Origin: Sulfurospirillum sp. 1612
Lineage (GTDB): Bacteria; Campylobacterota; Campylobacteria; Campylobacterales; Sulfurospirillaceae
Direction of reading: 5' to 3'
DNA length: 64,000 bases
Assembly: GCF_036556685.1 (NCBI RefSeq)
Contig: NZ_CP140614.1
Location: 1,364,001-1,428,000 of the forward strand
Below the pieces are notes generated by a model. The model saw nothing but the letters and a program-made list of their open reading frames with translations, made no database searches and had not been told where the DNA came from. The stretch's first letter is position 1. The number at the start of each line of letters is the position of its first letter. Of the stretch, positions 9,057-18,044 are shown piece by piece. Made by a program: the position numbers and the translations under genes.

Positions 9057-9994
9057 TATTTATTTCCTTCTTTATTGATTATATTAATGCTTTCTTTGAC
9101 TTCATCCAACAATTGTAAAGAGGCTTCAATTTCAACTTTTCGAATCGCTACGCTCTCTACATTACAACCTATTGGAATCCCTTTTTCTTTACCATATCGA
9201 TAAAGTGCCTCAAAATTCTCACGAGACAATCGTACCGATTCTTCGAGTATATCATCGGAATTTTTTAATTTTTCTTCTAAGACTACGGGAATATTGACAC
9301 CCAACCACTTCATAAATTCTAGTGTCTTGGTTGAACCACAAGGTGTCAATGTAAAGATAATTGGCACTAAAGGTTTGTGATGGAGGGTCGCATACTCCAG
9401 ATAATCATCTAAAAATTGCTTTGCTGCTGCGAGATTATAAACCGCTTGCGAGATAAAAAACTCACATCCCCTATCAATCTTAGAAAACACCCGCAAATGT
9501 TCATCGCCTTTGCTCATGTGACGCTCAGGAATCACGATTCCTCCTAAAATAAGATCTGGATTGATCTCTTTTTTGAGCGCATAAGCGTCTCGCATACTTA
9601 AATTTGTCTTGCTTTTTTGTGATGCCGCGCCGACAAAAACAGAGTAGAAATCTTGATTTTTTGTAGATTCCAACCAATGTGAAAATGCATCTTTTTTGTA
9701 TTTGCCCACCGCTTTATAAACGATAACTGGCACCCTGATGTCTTGAAGAAAATGTTCCTTATAATAAGAAGAATCAAGCGTTTCTACAAAAGGAAATGGC
9801 CTAATTTGCGAAGTTCTATCTGATTCATCTTGTATATCATACAAGACTAAAGCATCAATATCTAGCGCATTAATACGCTGAATATGTGTCGCAGCAATGG
9901 TGTGAATCTCTTCTGTTGTATGTTTCATTTTGGGTGGTGTAATACCATAGAGAAGAATACCATGTTTGCGTGAGCGAATTTTATCTTTTAGCAT
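9056..9994 (-). CDS. MetF-superfamily (methylenetetrahydrofolate reductase-like) protein
   Basis: Soluble 312-residue TIM-barrel-type protein resembling the 5,10-methylenetetrahydrofolate reductase superfamily. The resemblance rests on the [15 protein letters not shown] segment (about 43–57), the [10 protein letters not shown] strand (150–159), the [17 protein letters not shown] helix (about 185) and the late [16 protein letters not shown] region. Such proteins bind FAD and act in one-carbon metabolism, but it differs from canonical MetF and the true substrate is unclear. It may be a second, MetV-like or uncharacterised homologue. AGGAATTTTT precedes ATG 9994, and the stop overlaps the hemL start. 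Confidence 0.7.
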   Translation of the reverse strand: MLKDKIRSRKHGILLYGITPPKMKHTTEEIHTIAATHIQRINALDIDALVLYDIQDESDRTSQIRPFPFVETLDSSYYKEHFLQDIRVPVIVYKAVGKYKKDAFSHWLESTKNQDFYSVFVGAASQKSKTNLSMRDAYALKKEINPDLILGGIVIPERHMSKGDEHLRVFSKIDRGCEFFISQAVYNLAAAKQFLDDYLEYATLHHKPLVPIIFTLTPCGSTKTLEFMKWLGVNIPVVLEEKLKNSDDILEESVRLSRENFEALYRYGKEKGIPIGCNVESVAIRKVEIEASLQLLDEVKESINIINKEGNK

Positions 9995-10067
9995 AAAAAT
10001 TCCTGAAGTCTAATTTGGATGATATTCTACAAGTATGTTGGTTAATAACTGATTAATGTGATAAGGA

Positions 10068-10093
10068 TGCCAACCACGATATCATGGTTGGCA
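10068..10093 (-). terminator. Hairpin terminator after acnB
   Basis: A perfect 9-base inverted repeat (TGCCAACCA / TGGTTGGCA) with an eight-base loop begins eight bases beyond the acnB stop codon. The U-tract is weak (CCTTATC), so Rho help or mRNA 3'-end protection is possible. Confidence 0.6.
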
Positions 10094-10100
10094 TTTGTGA

Positions 10101-12656
10101 TTAATCGACGAGTTCGTAATCTTCTATAAGATTAAAGTTCAAATATTTATATACTTGATCCGCTTTACCTTCGAGTTTTTTAGGTACGAGCTTCATATAC
10201 TCTTCCACACTTGGCAACCGACCCAAAAGGGCACATAATGCGGCAAGTTCTGCACTTCCTAAATAGACTTTAGCATCCATTCCCATTCGGTTGTCAAAGT
10301 TTCTTGTACTGGTTGAGAAAACGACTGCACCATCTTTAACACGCGCTTGATTTCCCATACAAAGAGAACAGCCTGGTATTTCGATTCTGGCACCCGCTGC
10401 TCCAAAAATTGAGTAATACCCCTCAGCAGTCAATTCCGCTTTGTCCATTTTTGTTGGCGGTGCAACCCAAAGTTTCGTCGGTACTTGACCTTCACCTCTT
10501 AGCACTTCCCCCAATGCTCGATAATGCCCAATATTGGTCATACAACTTCCGACAAACACTTCATCGATATGATGTGGTCTGCTAGGATCTGCCAAAATTT
10601 CACTTAAAGTAGCAACATCATCAGGATCATTAGGACATGCCAAAATTGGTTCGGTGACTTTATCCATATTGATTTCGATAACAGCCGCGTACTCAGCATC
10701 TGAATCGGCTTTTATCAAACTAGGATTTGCAATCCACTCTTTCATTTTACCGATACGTCGTTGCAATGTATCCGCATCACCATATCCTGCTTTGATCATT
10801 GAATCAAGTAAGGTAATATTGGATTTTAGATATTCAATCACCGGTTCTTCATTGAGTGCAACACAACAAGCAGCGGCACTTCTCTCAGCACTTGCATCAC
10901 TGAGTTCAAAGGCTTGTTCGGCTTTAAGATCAGGTAAGCCTTCGATTTCTAATACTTTACCGGCAAAGATATTTTTCTTGCCTTTTTTAGGTACGGTGAG
11001 TAATCCTTGCTTGATAGCAAAATAAGGGATTGCATTGACAAGGTCACGCAAGGTAATGCCCGGTTGGAGCGTACCACTAAAACGCACTAGTACAGATTCT
11101 GGCATATTCAGAGGCATACTTCCAGTCACCGCCGCAAACGCGACCAAACCACTTCCGGCAGGAAATGAAATCCCGATAGGAAATCTCGTATGGGAATCGC
11201 CACCGGTTCCGACTGTATCAGGAAGTACCATACGATTGAGCCATGAATGAATAACACCATCTCCGGCTTTAAGGCTCACACCGCCACGTGTTCGCATGAA
11301 ATCTGGTAGCGTATGTTGCATCTTGACATCTGATGGTTTAGGATACGCAGCAGTATGACAAAATGTCTGCAATACTAAATCTGCATTGAAGCCCAAAGCT
11401 GCGAGTTCTTTAATCTCATCTCGCGTCATTGGTCCGGTAGTATCTTGACTTCCCACAGTAGAAGTCATTGGCTCGACATACATACCCGGTCTTACACCTT
11501 TCATTCCACACGCTAAACCTACTATTTTTTGCGCTTGGGTATAGCCTTTGCCATTGTCTTTTGGTTGTTCTGGTTTTGCAAAAATCTCTTCAGGAGGCAA
11601 TCCCAATGAGGCTCTCGCTTTAGATGTCAATCCCCGTCCAATAATCAAAGGAATACGACCACCAGCGCGATATTCATCTGCTAAAGTATTTGGAGTGAGC
11701 TTAAAAGTAGAGACCACTTTACCATCTTTTTTAATCACCCCTTCCAATGGATAAACATCAATCAAATCTCCAGTTTCTAGCGCTTCAACATCTGCTTCTA
11801 TTGGTAAAGCGCCACTATCTTCTGCTGTGTTAAAAAAGATAGGTGCAATGGTTTTACCAATCACTAACCCGCCGGTTCTTTTGTTTGGAACATGAGGAAT
11901 ATCGCGTCCCATCCACCATTGCACTGAATTAATACCCGATTTTCTACTACTTCCCGTTCCCACAACATCACCGACATAAGCAACTTCATAACCTTTTGCT
12001 TGAAATTCTTTAATTTTTTCTAAAGATCCTGGCAATCTTTTGAGTAGCATGCATTGTGCATGAAGAGGAATATCACTTCTAGTAAATGCTTCACTAGCAG
12101 GAGAGAGATCATCGGTGTTGGTTTCACCTGGCACTTTTAAGACTGCAACCGTTATCTTTTCAGCGATAGCAGGTTTTTCATTGAACCATTCTGCATTTGC
12201 CCAAGATTCTAATACTTCTTTTGCAAATTTATTGGTTTTAGATAATTTTTCGACATCATTAAAAGAACTGTAGACAAGAATCGTATGCTTGAGTGCATCA
12301 CATGCAGCTTGTGCAATTTGGACATCACTATCTTCAAGCGCATCAACCAAAGGCTGTACGTTATAGCCTCCCATCATCGTGCCTAGGATTTCGACCGCTT
12401 TCTTAGGAGAAATAACATTACATGTTGTTTCTTTCTTGATAATCGCATTTAAGAATGCCGCTTTGACATAGGCCGCTTCATCGACACCAGGGCTTACTCG
12501 CTCTTGCAATAATTCTAAAAGGATTTCTTGATCGCCGGTTCCTTTTTTGAGCATTTCCACAATCATCGCTGTTTGCGTAGCATCCAAAGGAAGTGGAGGA
12601 ACGCCTAGGTTCGATCTCTCAAGAACATGTTGATTGTATACATCCAAATTGTCCAT
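10101..12656 (-). CDS. acnB: Aconitate hydratase B / 2-methylisocitrate dehydratase
   Basis: TCA-cycle enzyme that interconverts citrate and isocitrate through a 4Fe-4S cluster. The 851 residues give the AcnB domain order: a HEAT-like N-terminus (about 1–160), a swivel domain (about 165–380, with [18 protein letters not shown]) and the cluster-binding core. Cluster cysteines are visible in [12 protein letters not shown] and in [12 protein letters not shown] near 770, and [14 protein letters not shown] lies near 705. AAGGAG precedes ATG 12656. This fits the oxidative or reductive TCA cycle used by Campylobacterota. It is monocistronic, with its own promoter and hairpin. Confidence 0.97.
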   Translation of the reverse strand: MDNLDVYNQHVLERSNLGVPPLPLDATQTAMIVEMLKKGTGDQEILLELLQERVSPGVDEAAYVKAAFLNAIIKKETTCNVISPKKAVEILGTMMGGYNVQPLVDALEDSDVQIAQAACDALKHTILVYSSFNDVEKLSKTNKFAKEVLESWANAEWFNEKPAIAEKITVAVLKVPGETNTDDLSPASEAFTRSDIPLHAQCMLLKRLPGSLEKIKEFQAKGYEVAYVGDVVGTGSSRKSGINSVQWWMGRDIPHVPNKRTGGLVIGKTIAPIFFNTAEDSGALPIEADVEALETGDLIDVYPLEGVIKKDGKVVSTFKLTPNTLADEYRAGGRIPLIIGRGLTSKARASLGLPPEEIFAKPEQPKDNGKGYTQAQKIVGLACGMKGVRPGMYVEPMTSTVGSQDTTGPMTRDEIKELAALGFNADLVLQTFCHTAAYPKPSDVKMQHTLPDFMRTRGGVSLKAGDGVIHSWLNRMVLPDTVGTGGDSHTRFPIGISFPAGSGLVAFAAVTGSMPLNMPESVLVRFSGTLQPGITLRDLVNAIPYFAIKQGLLTVPKKGKKNIFAGKVLEIEGLPDLKAEQAFELSDASAERSAAACCVALNEEPVIEYLKSNITLLDSMIKAGYGDADTLQRRIGKMKEWIANPSLIKADSDAEYAAVIEINMDKVTEPILACPNDPDDVATLSEILADPSRPHHIDEVFVGSCMTNIGHYRALGEVLRGEGQVPTKLWVAPPTKMDKAELTAEGYYSIFGAAGARIEIPGCSLCMGNQARVKDGAVVFSTSTRNFDNRMGMDAKVYLGSAELAALCALLGRLPSVEEYMKLVPKKLEGKADQVYKYLNFNLIEDYELVD

Positions 12657-12694
12657 ATCTTATTTCTCCTTGTATTCTTAATATAAGTATACGG

Positions 12695-12703
12695 ATTGTA
12701 GCA
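12695..12703 (-). promoter_or_regulatory. acnB promoter, extended -10
   Basis: The minus strand reads TGCTACAAT, a TGN-extended -10 element, about 40 bases before the acnB start. A/T-rich DNA lies upstream, as expected of Campylobacterota vegetative promoters. Confidence 0.6.
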
Positions 12704-12729
12704 CAAAGTTATTTAAAAATTATAAAAGA

Positions 12730-14868
12730 TTATAAAATTTCTCTCTGTCCTTTGGAGTTAACTGATGATAATATCCCAGTCGCTTCTAATTGCTCGACAA
12801 TTCTCGCCGCACGATTATAGCCGATTTGCAATCTTCTTTGAATATAACTGATAGAACATTTTTTTTCATTGATGACAATATTTTTCGCATCTTCAAAAAG
12901 TTCATCAATATCTTCATTGGCAATACTACTACCACTAAAATTGCTCTCTTCTTCTTTGAGAAAATTATCATCATATTCGACTTTACGCTGTTTTTTCAGA
13001 TATTCTACAACTCTTTCAATCTCTTCTTCACTGGCATAAGGGGCGTGGAGTCGTATGAGTCCTGAAGTCGATGGTGGCGTAAAAAGCATATCCCCACGCC
13101 CGAGTAAAGAGTCCGCACCACTCGCATCTAAAATCACTTTACTATCAATCTTTTGTCCCACTTTGAAACTAATACGTGAGGGAAGATTGGCTTTGATTAA
13201 TCCGGTAACAACATCCACCGAAGGGCGTTGTGTCGCAACCAGTAGATGAATGCCACTAGCACGTGCCATTTGTGCCAGTCGTGAAATATAAAATTCAACC
13301 TCTTTACCACTGGTCATCATCAAATCTGCCAATTCATCAATAATTACCACAATATAAGGCAGTGGTGCCCCACCATGCTTTTTGACTTTTTCATTATAAT
13401 TTTCGATGTTTTTAGTGCGCGATTGGGTGAGAATTTTATAACGTCTCTCCATCTCATTGACCATATTAGAGAGTGCGACTATGGCATGTTTTGGTTTGGT
13501 GATGACGGGAGTGAGAAGATGGGGAATGTCATTGTATATCGAAAATTCCAACATCTTAGGATCAATCATGAGGAGTTTCAGGGTATCAGGAGAATTTCTA
13601 TATAACAAAGAGAGTAGCATGGCATTAATCCCCACACTTTTTCCGCTCCCTGTCGTACCGGCGATTAATAGATGCGGGAGTTTTTTGAGATCGGTCACAA
13701 AAGGATTGCCCACAATATCCTTACCCAATGCAATCGTCAAAGGGGAAGATGATTTTTTGAAGATATCACTTTCTAAAATTTCTTTGAGATAAATGGTCTC
13801 GATGCTCTTATTGGGCACTTCGATACCGACAACATCTTTACCAGGGATAGGCGCTTGGATACGGATGGTTTTGGCTTTTAATGCCATCGCCAAATCATCT
13901 TGTAGTGTTAAAATTTTTGACACTTTGATGTGCGGAGCGGGTTTGAATTCAAATGTAGTCACCACAGGACCTGAGTAGGTCCTCACCACATCGCCATCAA
14001 TCTTAAATCGTTTGAGTTTATCGAGCAAATTTGAGATTTTTTGGTCAATTTCACTTTCATTAATATGGTGATTTCTCTTTGGAGGATTGGCTAAAAACCG
14101 CAACGAAGGCAATTCATAATTTTTAGGCTTATCTACCCTGCCCTTTTCAATTTCATCTAATAATTTTTTGTTCTCTTCTACTTCATTTAATATTTCGGAT
14201 TTTTTCACGATTGACGGTGACGCAGTGGTAGATGTATCGGGTGTCGTTTCACTCTCCGTTTGTGCTAAGTCATCATGAGAGGTTTGTCTCTCTTCGCTCA
14301 CTTCTTCTTTTGTTTGCTTCTTTTCATTGGCTTCTTGGCTCTCGTGGACTTCTTTGTTCTCATGGACTTCTTGCACTTCAAAATATTGAGAATCATCATC
14401 TTGTTCTGCTTCACTATCACTATCATGATCTTTTTTTAGTGATAACAGTATCTCATCAAATCTCAAATCAAATAACATCACCACGCTCAAAGCAGTAATC
14501 GCAATGATACAAATCCAAACACCAGCAATACCAATATATGCGATAATAGACTGCGTGATAGAGTACCCAATATAACCATTGCCATCAATCACAACAGATT
14601 GAATCATTAAGAGTGCCAAAAATAGAAGGATTGAAGCTAAATAAATCTCTATTCTACGCGTATCAAAGACAGAATTTTTATAGATAAAATATGCTAAAAC
14701 GATAAATAAAAACGGATAAACATAAGACAAATAACCAAATAATTTATAATTCTCACCCCCCAATGCAGCACCATATAAGCCGACGATTGATGTATCACCA
14801 AGTACCGTGGAGAGCCCTAAAAAAACCAAAAATGCAGTCGTTACTATGAAGATAGTTTCTTTTAAAAT
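12730..14868 (-). CDS. ftsK: DNA translocase FtsK, with putative ATT start
   Basis: Septum-anchored motor that pumps chromosome ends into daughter cells and activates dimer resolution. It has four N-terminal membrane helices, an acidic Gln/Glu-rich linker, an alpha/beta motor domain with Walker A (GTTGSGKS, about 404) and Walker B (VVIIDELADL), and a C-terminal winged-helix gamma domain that reads KOPS-like sites. The first ATG/GTG/TTG in frame is TTG 14829, which would cut off half of helix 1. An ATT at 14868 lies exactly six bases after AAAGGA and restores the helix, giving 712 residues; an in-frame stop lies at 14890–14892. The ATT start is inference. The promoter TATAAT is at 14900–14905. 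Confidence 0.93.
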   Translation of the reverse strand: MLKETIFIVTTAFLVFLGLSTVLGDTSIVGLYGAALGGENYKLFGYLSYVYPFLFIVLAYFIYKNSVFDTRRIEIYLASILLFLALLMIQSVVIDGNGYIGYSITQSIIAYIGIAGVWICIIAITALSVVMLFDLRFDEILLSLKKDHDSDSEAEQDDDSQYFEVQEVHENKEVHESQEANEKKQTKEEVSEERQTSHDDLAQTESETTPDTSTTASPSIVKKSEILNEVEENKKLLDEIEKGRVDKPKNYELPSLRFLANPPKRNHHINESEIDQKISNLLDKLKRFKIDGDVVRTYSGPVVTTFEFKPAPHIKVSKILTLQDDLAMALKAKTIRIQAPIPGKDVVGIEVPNKSIETIYLKEILESDIFKKSSSPLTIALGKDIVGNPFVTDLKKLPHLLIAGTTGSGKSVGINAMLLSLLYRNSPDTLKLLMIDPKMLEFSIYNDIPHLLTPVITKPKHAIVALSNMVNEMERRYKILTQSRTKNIENYNEKVKKHGGAPLPYIVVIIDELADLMMTSGKEVEFYISRLAQMARASGIHLLVATQRPSVDVVTGLIKANLPSRISFKVGQKIDSKVILDASGADSLLGRGDMLFTPPSTSGLIRLHAPYASEEEIERVVEYLKKQRKVEYDDNFLKEEESNFSGSSIANEDIDELFEDAKNIVINEKKCSISYIQRRLQIGYNRAARIVEQLEATGILSSVNSKGQREIL

Positions 14869-14899
14869 ATTGTATCCTTTACATATTAATCAGAAAGGT

Positions 14900-14908
14900 A
14901 TTATAGCA
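14900..14908 (-). promoter_or_regulatory. ftsK promoter, extended -10
   Basis: The minus strand reads TGCTATAAT. Transcription would start near 14893, leaving a leader of about 25 bases that contains AAAGGA just before the proposed ATT start and no ATG in the ftsK frame. Confidence 0.65.
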
Positions 14909-14921
14909 AATATTGCTGGAT

Positions 14922-16916
14922 TTACATATAATTCAATAAGGACATAGAATTTATTTTGGCCACAGTAGAGAGCATGGCTTGGTAATTATTACTAATTTGA
15001 GTAAAGTTCATGTAAGCCTCCGCAATATCAACATCAGCTATTGAACTTTTTACTTTTGTGACATTGAGACTGAGGAAACTCGCCCGCTCATTAGCACTTT
15101 GTAAGGCATTGGAATAGGTCCCGATTTTAGTATGCATTTTGTCCACATGGTCACTGATATGATCAAGTTGTAACATTGCATTTTGAATACCGGTATTGCG
15201 AGGGTCTGATGCCGTGGAATCCATAGTGAAATTACCCTCTCTCACAGCGGCAATCATCGCATCAAGTTGTTGAAACATACTGACATTCGGTTCATCGACA
15301 GTAATTGCATCATTGGCCATGAACGTCATAGCTGGAGCGGTTGTACCATCAAAGTTATTGGCATCACTATCATACATCGTAAAATCAATTTTGGATGCTG
15401 AGTTATTATTGTCTTTGATTTGCATCTTGCCTTGATTATCAAGTGTCACACTGACACTTTGTTGTGCACTTGCGACTGCGGTGTTATAATCTGTCGCGGT
15501 ATTGCTTGTCGGCAATGTATTTGATGTCACCATACTCACGACATCGTTGAGTTGTTGGTAGGTCACTTCATCTGCAGGCGTTGCATTACCATTGGCATCA
15601 AAGAGTGTGTAATTGGTCGTGCCGCCATCGAGTGAAAAAGTTGAACCTGTTGAGCTGAGATCAACTTGTACATTAAAAGATGTACCATTGATATTAGTAC
15701 CTGTTAATAGAAACTGTTTTCCATCAAGTGAAGCAGAGCCTGCTACGTCTGAGAGTTTTGTCGAAGCCGTGGCATAATCGCCAGTAGATTTGACAAATTG
15801 CGAGACATTAGCACTCAATTGATCCCCATCTTTTTCAAATCCTCGAATGGAGTAGTTAGAAGCATCACTCAACGCGGTATCAGAACTAGAAAAATTGCTC
15901 TTTAAAAAAGAGATGATTTCTACATTTGGCTGAGATGAGAGATTATCAATATCATTTTGATCGGCTCCCCCTGTATTTCCCGCCCCTGCACTCCTATCGA
16001 TAGCACCAAAGAGGTTCATTTGAAGCAAGGTATTGCCTTTTTGTAAATCTTTGACTTCGATTTGACCATAATCATTCATACTAACATTGACAATCTCATT
16101 ATCGGTTGTGTTGCCATAAGCCGTGCCAATTTTATCTAAGAGATCTGAGACTTTTGATGTCGTACTGACTTCAAATTTCGTATTAAAAGTCTCGCCATCT
16201 GGCTTTCTTCCTGAGAGATAAAATACAGGTGTTCCATTAGTAGTGGCATCGCCACCCACCATATCTTGGATACTATCGCTTGATTGTAGCGCCACTTGCT
16301 CTGCACTATTAGCTTCAGTCGTTTGATTGTACATCTTCACATTGGTAGAGACTATTTTGGAATAATCACTATCTTTGCCTAAAAAAAGAGATTGTCCATC
16401 TATGTTATAAGGCAACTTTACTTCTGAGCCTATCACGGCATTTAAATCATTGCCATTACCATTGTATGTGCCATCAGTGCTAATTGGCTTTACATTAAGT
16501 GCTGAGCCTGAAAATAAAAACTGCCCATTAATCGAGGTATTCGCGATACTGACCATACTATCACGTAGCGATTGTAAATCATTGGCAATTGCATTCAAGC
16601 TAGTTGTTGAATTCACGCTACTGGCTGCTTTGATAAGTTTGGTTTTAAACTGTGTCAGCGCATCTGTCATCTGATTCATCGACGCATCTGTATTATTGGC
16701 AAAAGTTTGCGCTTTTGAACTGCTATCTTGAACTTGTTGCAAAGTAGAGAGTTCACTATCTAATCGCATCGTTTCTGAGTAAATGCCACTATCTTGATAA
16801 CTGTCTTGAATCTTTGTCCCTGAAGAGATTTGATTGTTGACATCATATAAGTTTTTCATGCTATTTTGATAGTTTGCCACCGTATTTAAATAAAAAAGTG
16901 AATTTGTAATCCTCAT
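14922..16916 (-). CDS. flgL: Flagellar hook–filament junction protein FlgL (HAP3)
   Basis: Joins hook to filament together with FlgK. Start ATG 16916 is chosen because AGGAG lies seven bases ahead; an earlier in-frame ATG would add ten residues that read through this ribosome site. The 664-residue product has flagellin-like termini: an N-terminal helix (residues 1–130, with NSLFYLNTVANYQNSMKNL) and a C-terminal helix ending FTQISNNYQAMLSTVAKINSMSLLNYM-like, here split by motif. The centre (about 180–560) is a long Ser/Thr/Asp/Asn-rich variable region, making it over twice the enterobacterial length, as is usual for Campylobacterota. A sigma-28 site lies upstream. Confidence 0.93.
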   Translation of the reverse strand: MRITNSLFYLNTVANYQNSMKNLYDVNNQISSGTKIQDSYQDSGIYSETMRLDSELSTLQQVQDSSSKAQTFANNTDASMNQMTDALTQFKTKLIKAASSVNSTTSLNAIANDLQSLRDSMVSIANTSINGQFLFSGSALNVKPISTDGTYNGNGNDLNAVIGSEVKLPYNIDGQSLFLGKDSDYSKIVSTNVKMYNQTTEANSAEQVALQSSDSIQDMVGGDATTNGTPVFYLSGRKPDGETFNTKFEVSTTSKVSDLLDKIGTAYGNTTDNEIVNVSMNDYGQIEVKDLQKGNTLLQMNLFGAIDRSAGAGNTGGADQNDIDNLSSQPNVEIISFLKSNFSSSDTALSDASNYSIRGFEKDGDQLSANVSQFVKSTGDYATASTKLSDVAGSASLDGKQFLLTGTNINGTSFNVQVDLSSTGSTFSLDGGTTNYTLFDANGNATPADEVTYQQLNDVVSMVTSNTLPTSNTATDYNTAVASAQQSVSVTLDNQGKMQIKDNNNSASKIDFTMYDSDANNFDGTTAPAMTFMANDAITVDEPNVSMFQQLDAMIAAVREGNFTMDSTASDPRNTGIQNAMLQLDHISDHVDKMHTKIGTYSNALQSANERASFLSLNVTKVKSSIADVDIAEAYMNFTQISNNYQAMLSTVAKINSMSLLNYM

Positions 16917-16977
16917 CAATATCTCCTCATAATCTACAATGCCCATATATAAGCAAAAAAGGTTCCTTGTGACTCAA

Positions 16978-17004
16978 ATATCGGTTTTTTTATGATTTTG
17001 TTTA
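16978..17004 (-). promoter_or_regulatory. Sigma-28 promoter for flgL
   Basis: The minus strand reads TAAACAAA-N11-ACCGATAT, close to the FliA consensus TAAAGTTT-N11-GCCGATAA with the correct spacer. It ends about 60 bases before the flgL start. Confidence 0.65.
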
Positions 17005-17021
17005 ATTTTTAATAAAAATTG

Positions 17022-17050
17022 TTGTTTTTTTTAAAAAAAAATTGTACAAT
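17022..17050 (+). promoter_or_regulatory. Promoter of the HU gene
   Basis: TTGTTT and TACAAT are separated by a 17-base spacer made of a T-tract followed by an A-tract, a strongly curved arrangement. It lies 33 bases before the HU start. Confidence 0.6.
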
Positions 17051-17083
17051 GCCTAAATTACATTATTTCTAAAGGATTGTAGA

Positions 17084-17362
17084 ATGAAAAAAGCAGAATT
17101 TGTACAAGCTGTTTCAGAAAAAGCGGAGCTTTCAAAAAAAGACACTCAAAAAGTTCTTGATGCGGCCATAGAAGCGATAGAAGAAGCATTGGTTGCAGGT
17201 AAGAATGTGAGTTTTATTGGTTTTGGTACTTTTAGTACTGCAAAAAGAGCAGCAAGAAAAGCAAGAGTTCCTGGAACTGACAAAGTTGTCGATGTCGCAG
17301 CAACTACTGCAGTAAAATTCAAAGTGGGTAAAAAACTTAAAGATTCAGTAGCAAAATCTTAA
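17084..17362 (+). CDS. hup: Histone-like DNA-binding protein HU
   Basis: Small basic nucleoid protein that bends DNA as a dimer. The 92 residues match HU size. The conserved FIGFGTFSTAKRAARKAR segment (about 46–63) and the beta-arm around VPGTDKVV mark the HU/IHF family, and the arm lacks features specific to IHF. Strong hairpin and U-tract sequences follow the stop. AAAGGATTGTAGA precedes ATG 17084. Confidence 0.95.
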   Translation: MKKAEFVQAVSEKAELSKKDTQKVLDAAIEAIEEALVAGKNVSFIGFGTFSTAKRAARKARVPGTDKVVDVAATTAVKFKVGKKLKDSVAKS

Positions 17363-17374
17363 TAATTCAAATAT

Positions 17375-17419
17375 AAAAGCTTAAAGAGGTGATATAAAGA
17401 CTCTTTAAGCTTTTTTTTT
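17375..17419 (+). terminator. Intrinsic terminator after the HU gene
   Basis: An AAGCTTAAAGAG / CTCTTTAAGCTT stem with a 12-base loop is followed by a run of T. It starts about 12 bases after the HU stop codon and isolates HU from the downstream tRNA gene. Confidence 0.9.
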
Positions 17420-17443
17420 GTAATATTCCATTCTCTTTTAGGT

Positions 17444-17529
17444 GCCTGAGTGGTGAAACTGGTAGACGCGCTAGACTCAAAATCTTGTGAGCTTTGCTCG
17501 TGCCGGTTCGAGTCCGGCCTCAGGTACCA
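17444..17529 (+). tRNA. tRNA-Leu(CAA)
   Basis: 86 bases including an encoded CCA. The acceptor stem GCCTGAG pairs with CTCAGGT (first pair G·U). The D arm (TGGTGAAACTGGTAGACGCG), the long class II variable arm (TGAGCTTTGCTCG) and the T arm (CCGGTTCGAGTCCGG) are all present. The anticodon loop CTCAAAA gives CAA, reading UUG leucine codons. The anticodon stem CTAGA/TCTTG has a U·U mismatch at its second pair. Confidence 0.95.
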
Positions 17530-17598
17530 TCTTATTTTAGACTCAAAAACTATTTTAAAATCGCATTTTCTTGTTTACTCTGTATTTCGTCTTTTTTA

Positions 17599-17946
17599 TC
17601 ATGATTTATCTCGTTCATTTGCACAGGTGACACAAATCGTTGATTCTGGCATGACGCAAAGTCTCTCATAGGGTATCTCTTCCTCACAAATTGTACACAA
17701 TCCATAATCCTCATGATCGATTTTATCCAAGGTAAATTGGATTTTTTTTAGGCGAATCCTCGCTTTTGCTAAAATGGACTCATTGATGCTTTTTTCTTGC
17801 ATCGCATCCAATCTGGTTAAACGCCCCAAAGAACAATCCGGTGCGATGGGTTGGGTCTTTTCTTCCAACTCTTTTATCTCTTCTGTAATATCCTTATATA
17901 ATTGCGTTACAATGGTTTTGAGCGTATCTTTTTGTACAGATGTCAT
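17599..17946 (-). CDS. DksA/TraR-type C4 zinc-finger protein
   Basis: Probable transcription factor that acts through the RNA polymerase secondary channel, possibly with ppGpp. Starting at ATG 17946 it has 115 residues: an N-terminal coiled coil (about 1–75) and a zinc finger CTIC-x17-CVTC at about 82–104, matching the DksA spacing. The longer frame (to 18039) has no ribosome site; AAAGG lies 12 bases before 17946. Acidic residues that would sit at the coiled-coil tip are hard to assign by eye, so DksA versus another TraR-type protein is not settled. It is divergent from the GNAT–nitrilase gene. Confidence 0.85.
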   Translation of the reverse strand: MTSVQKDTLKTIVTQLYKDITEEIKELEEKTQPIAPDCSLGRLTRLDAMQEKSINESILAKARIRLKKIQFTLDKIDHEDYGLCTICEEEIPYERLCVMPESTICVTCANERDKS

Positions 17947-18044
17947 AAAATATAGTAGCCTTTCTATTAATGTATCATGATAATTATAACCAATTGATTT
18001 TAAATAGAGTTTTTTTATACTGTTAAAAGAATTTTTCAATCAGC

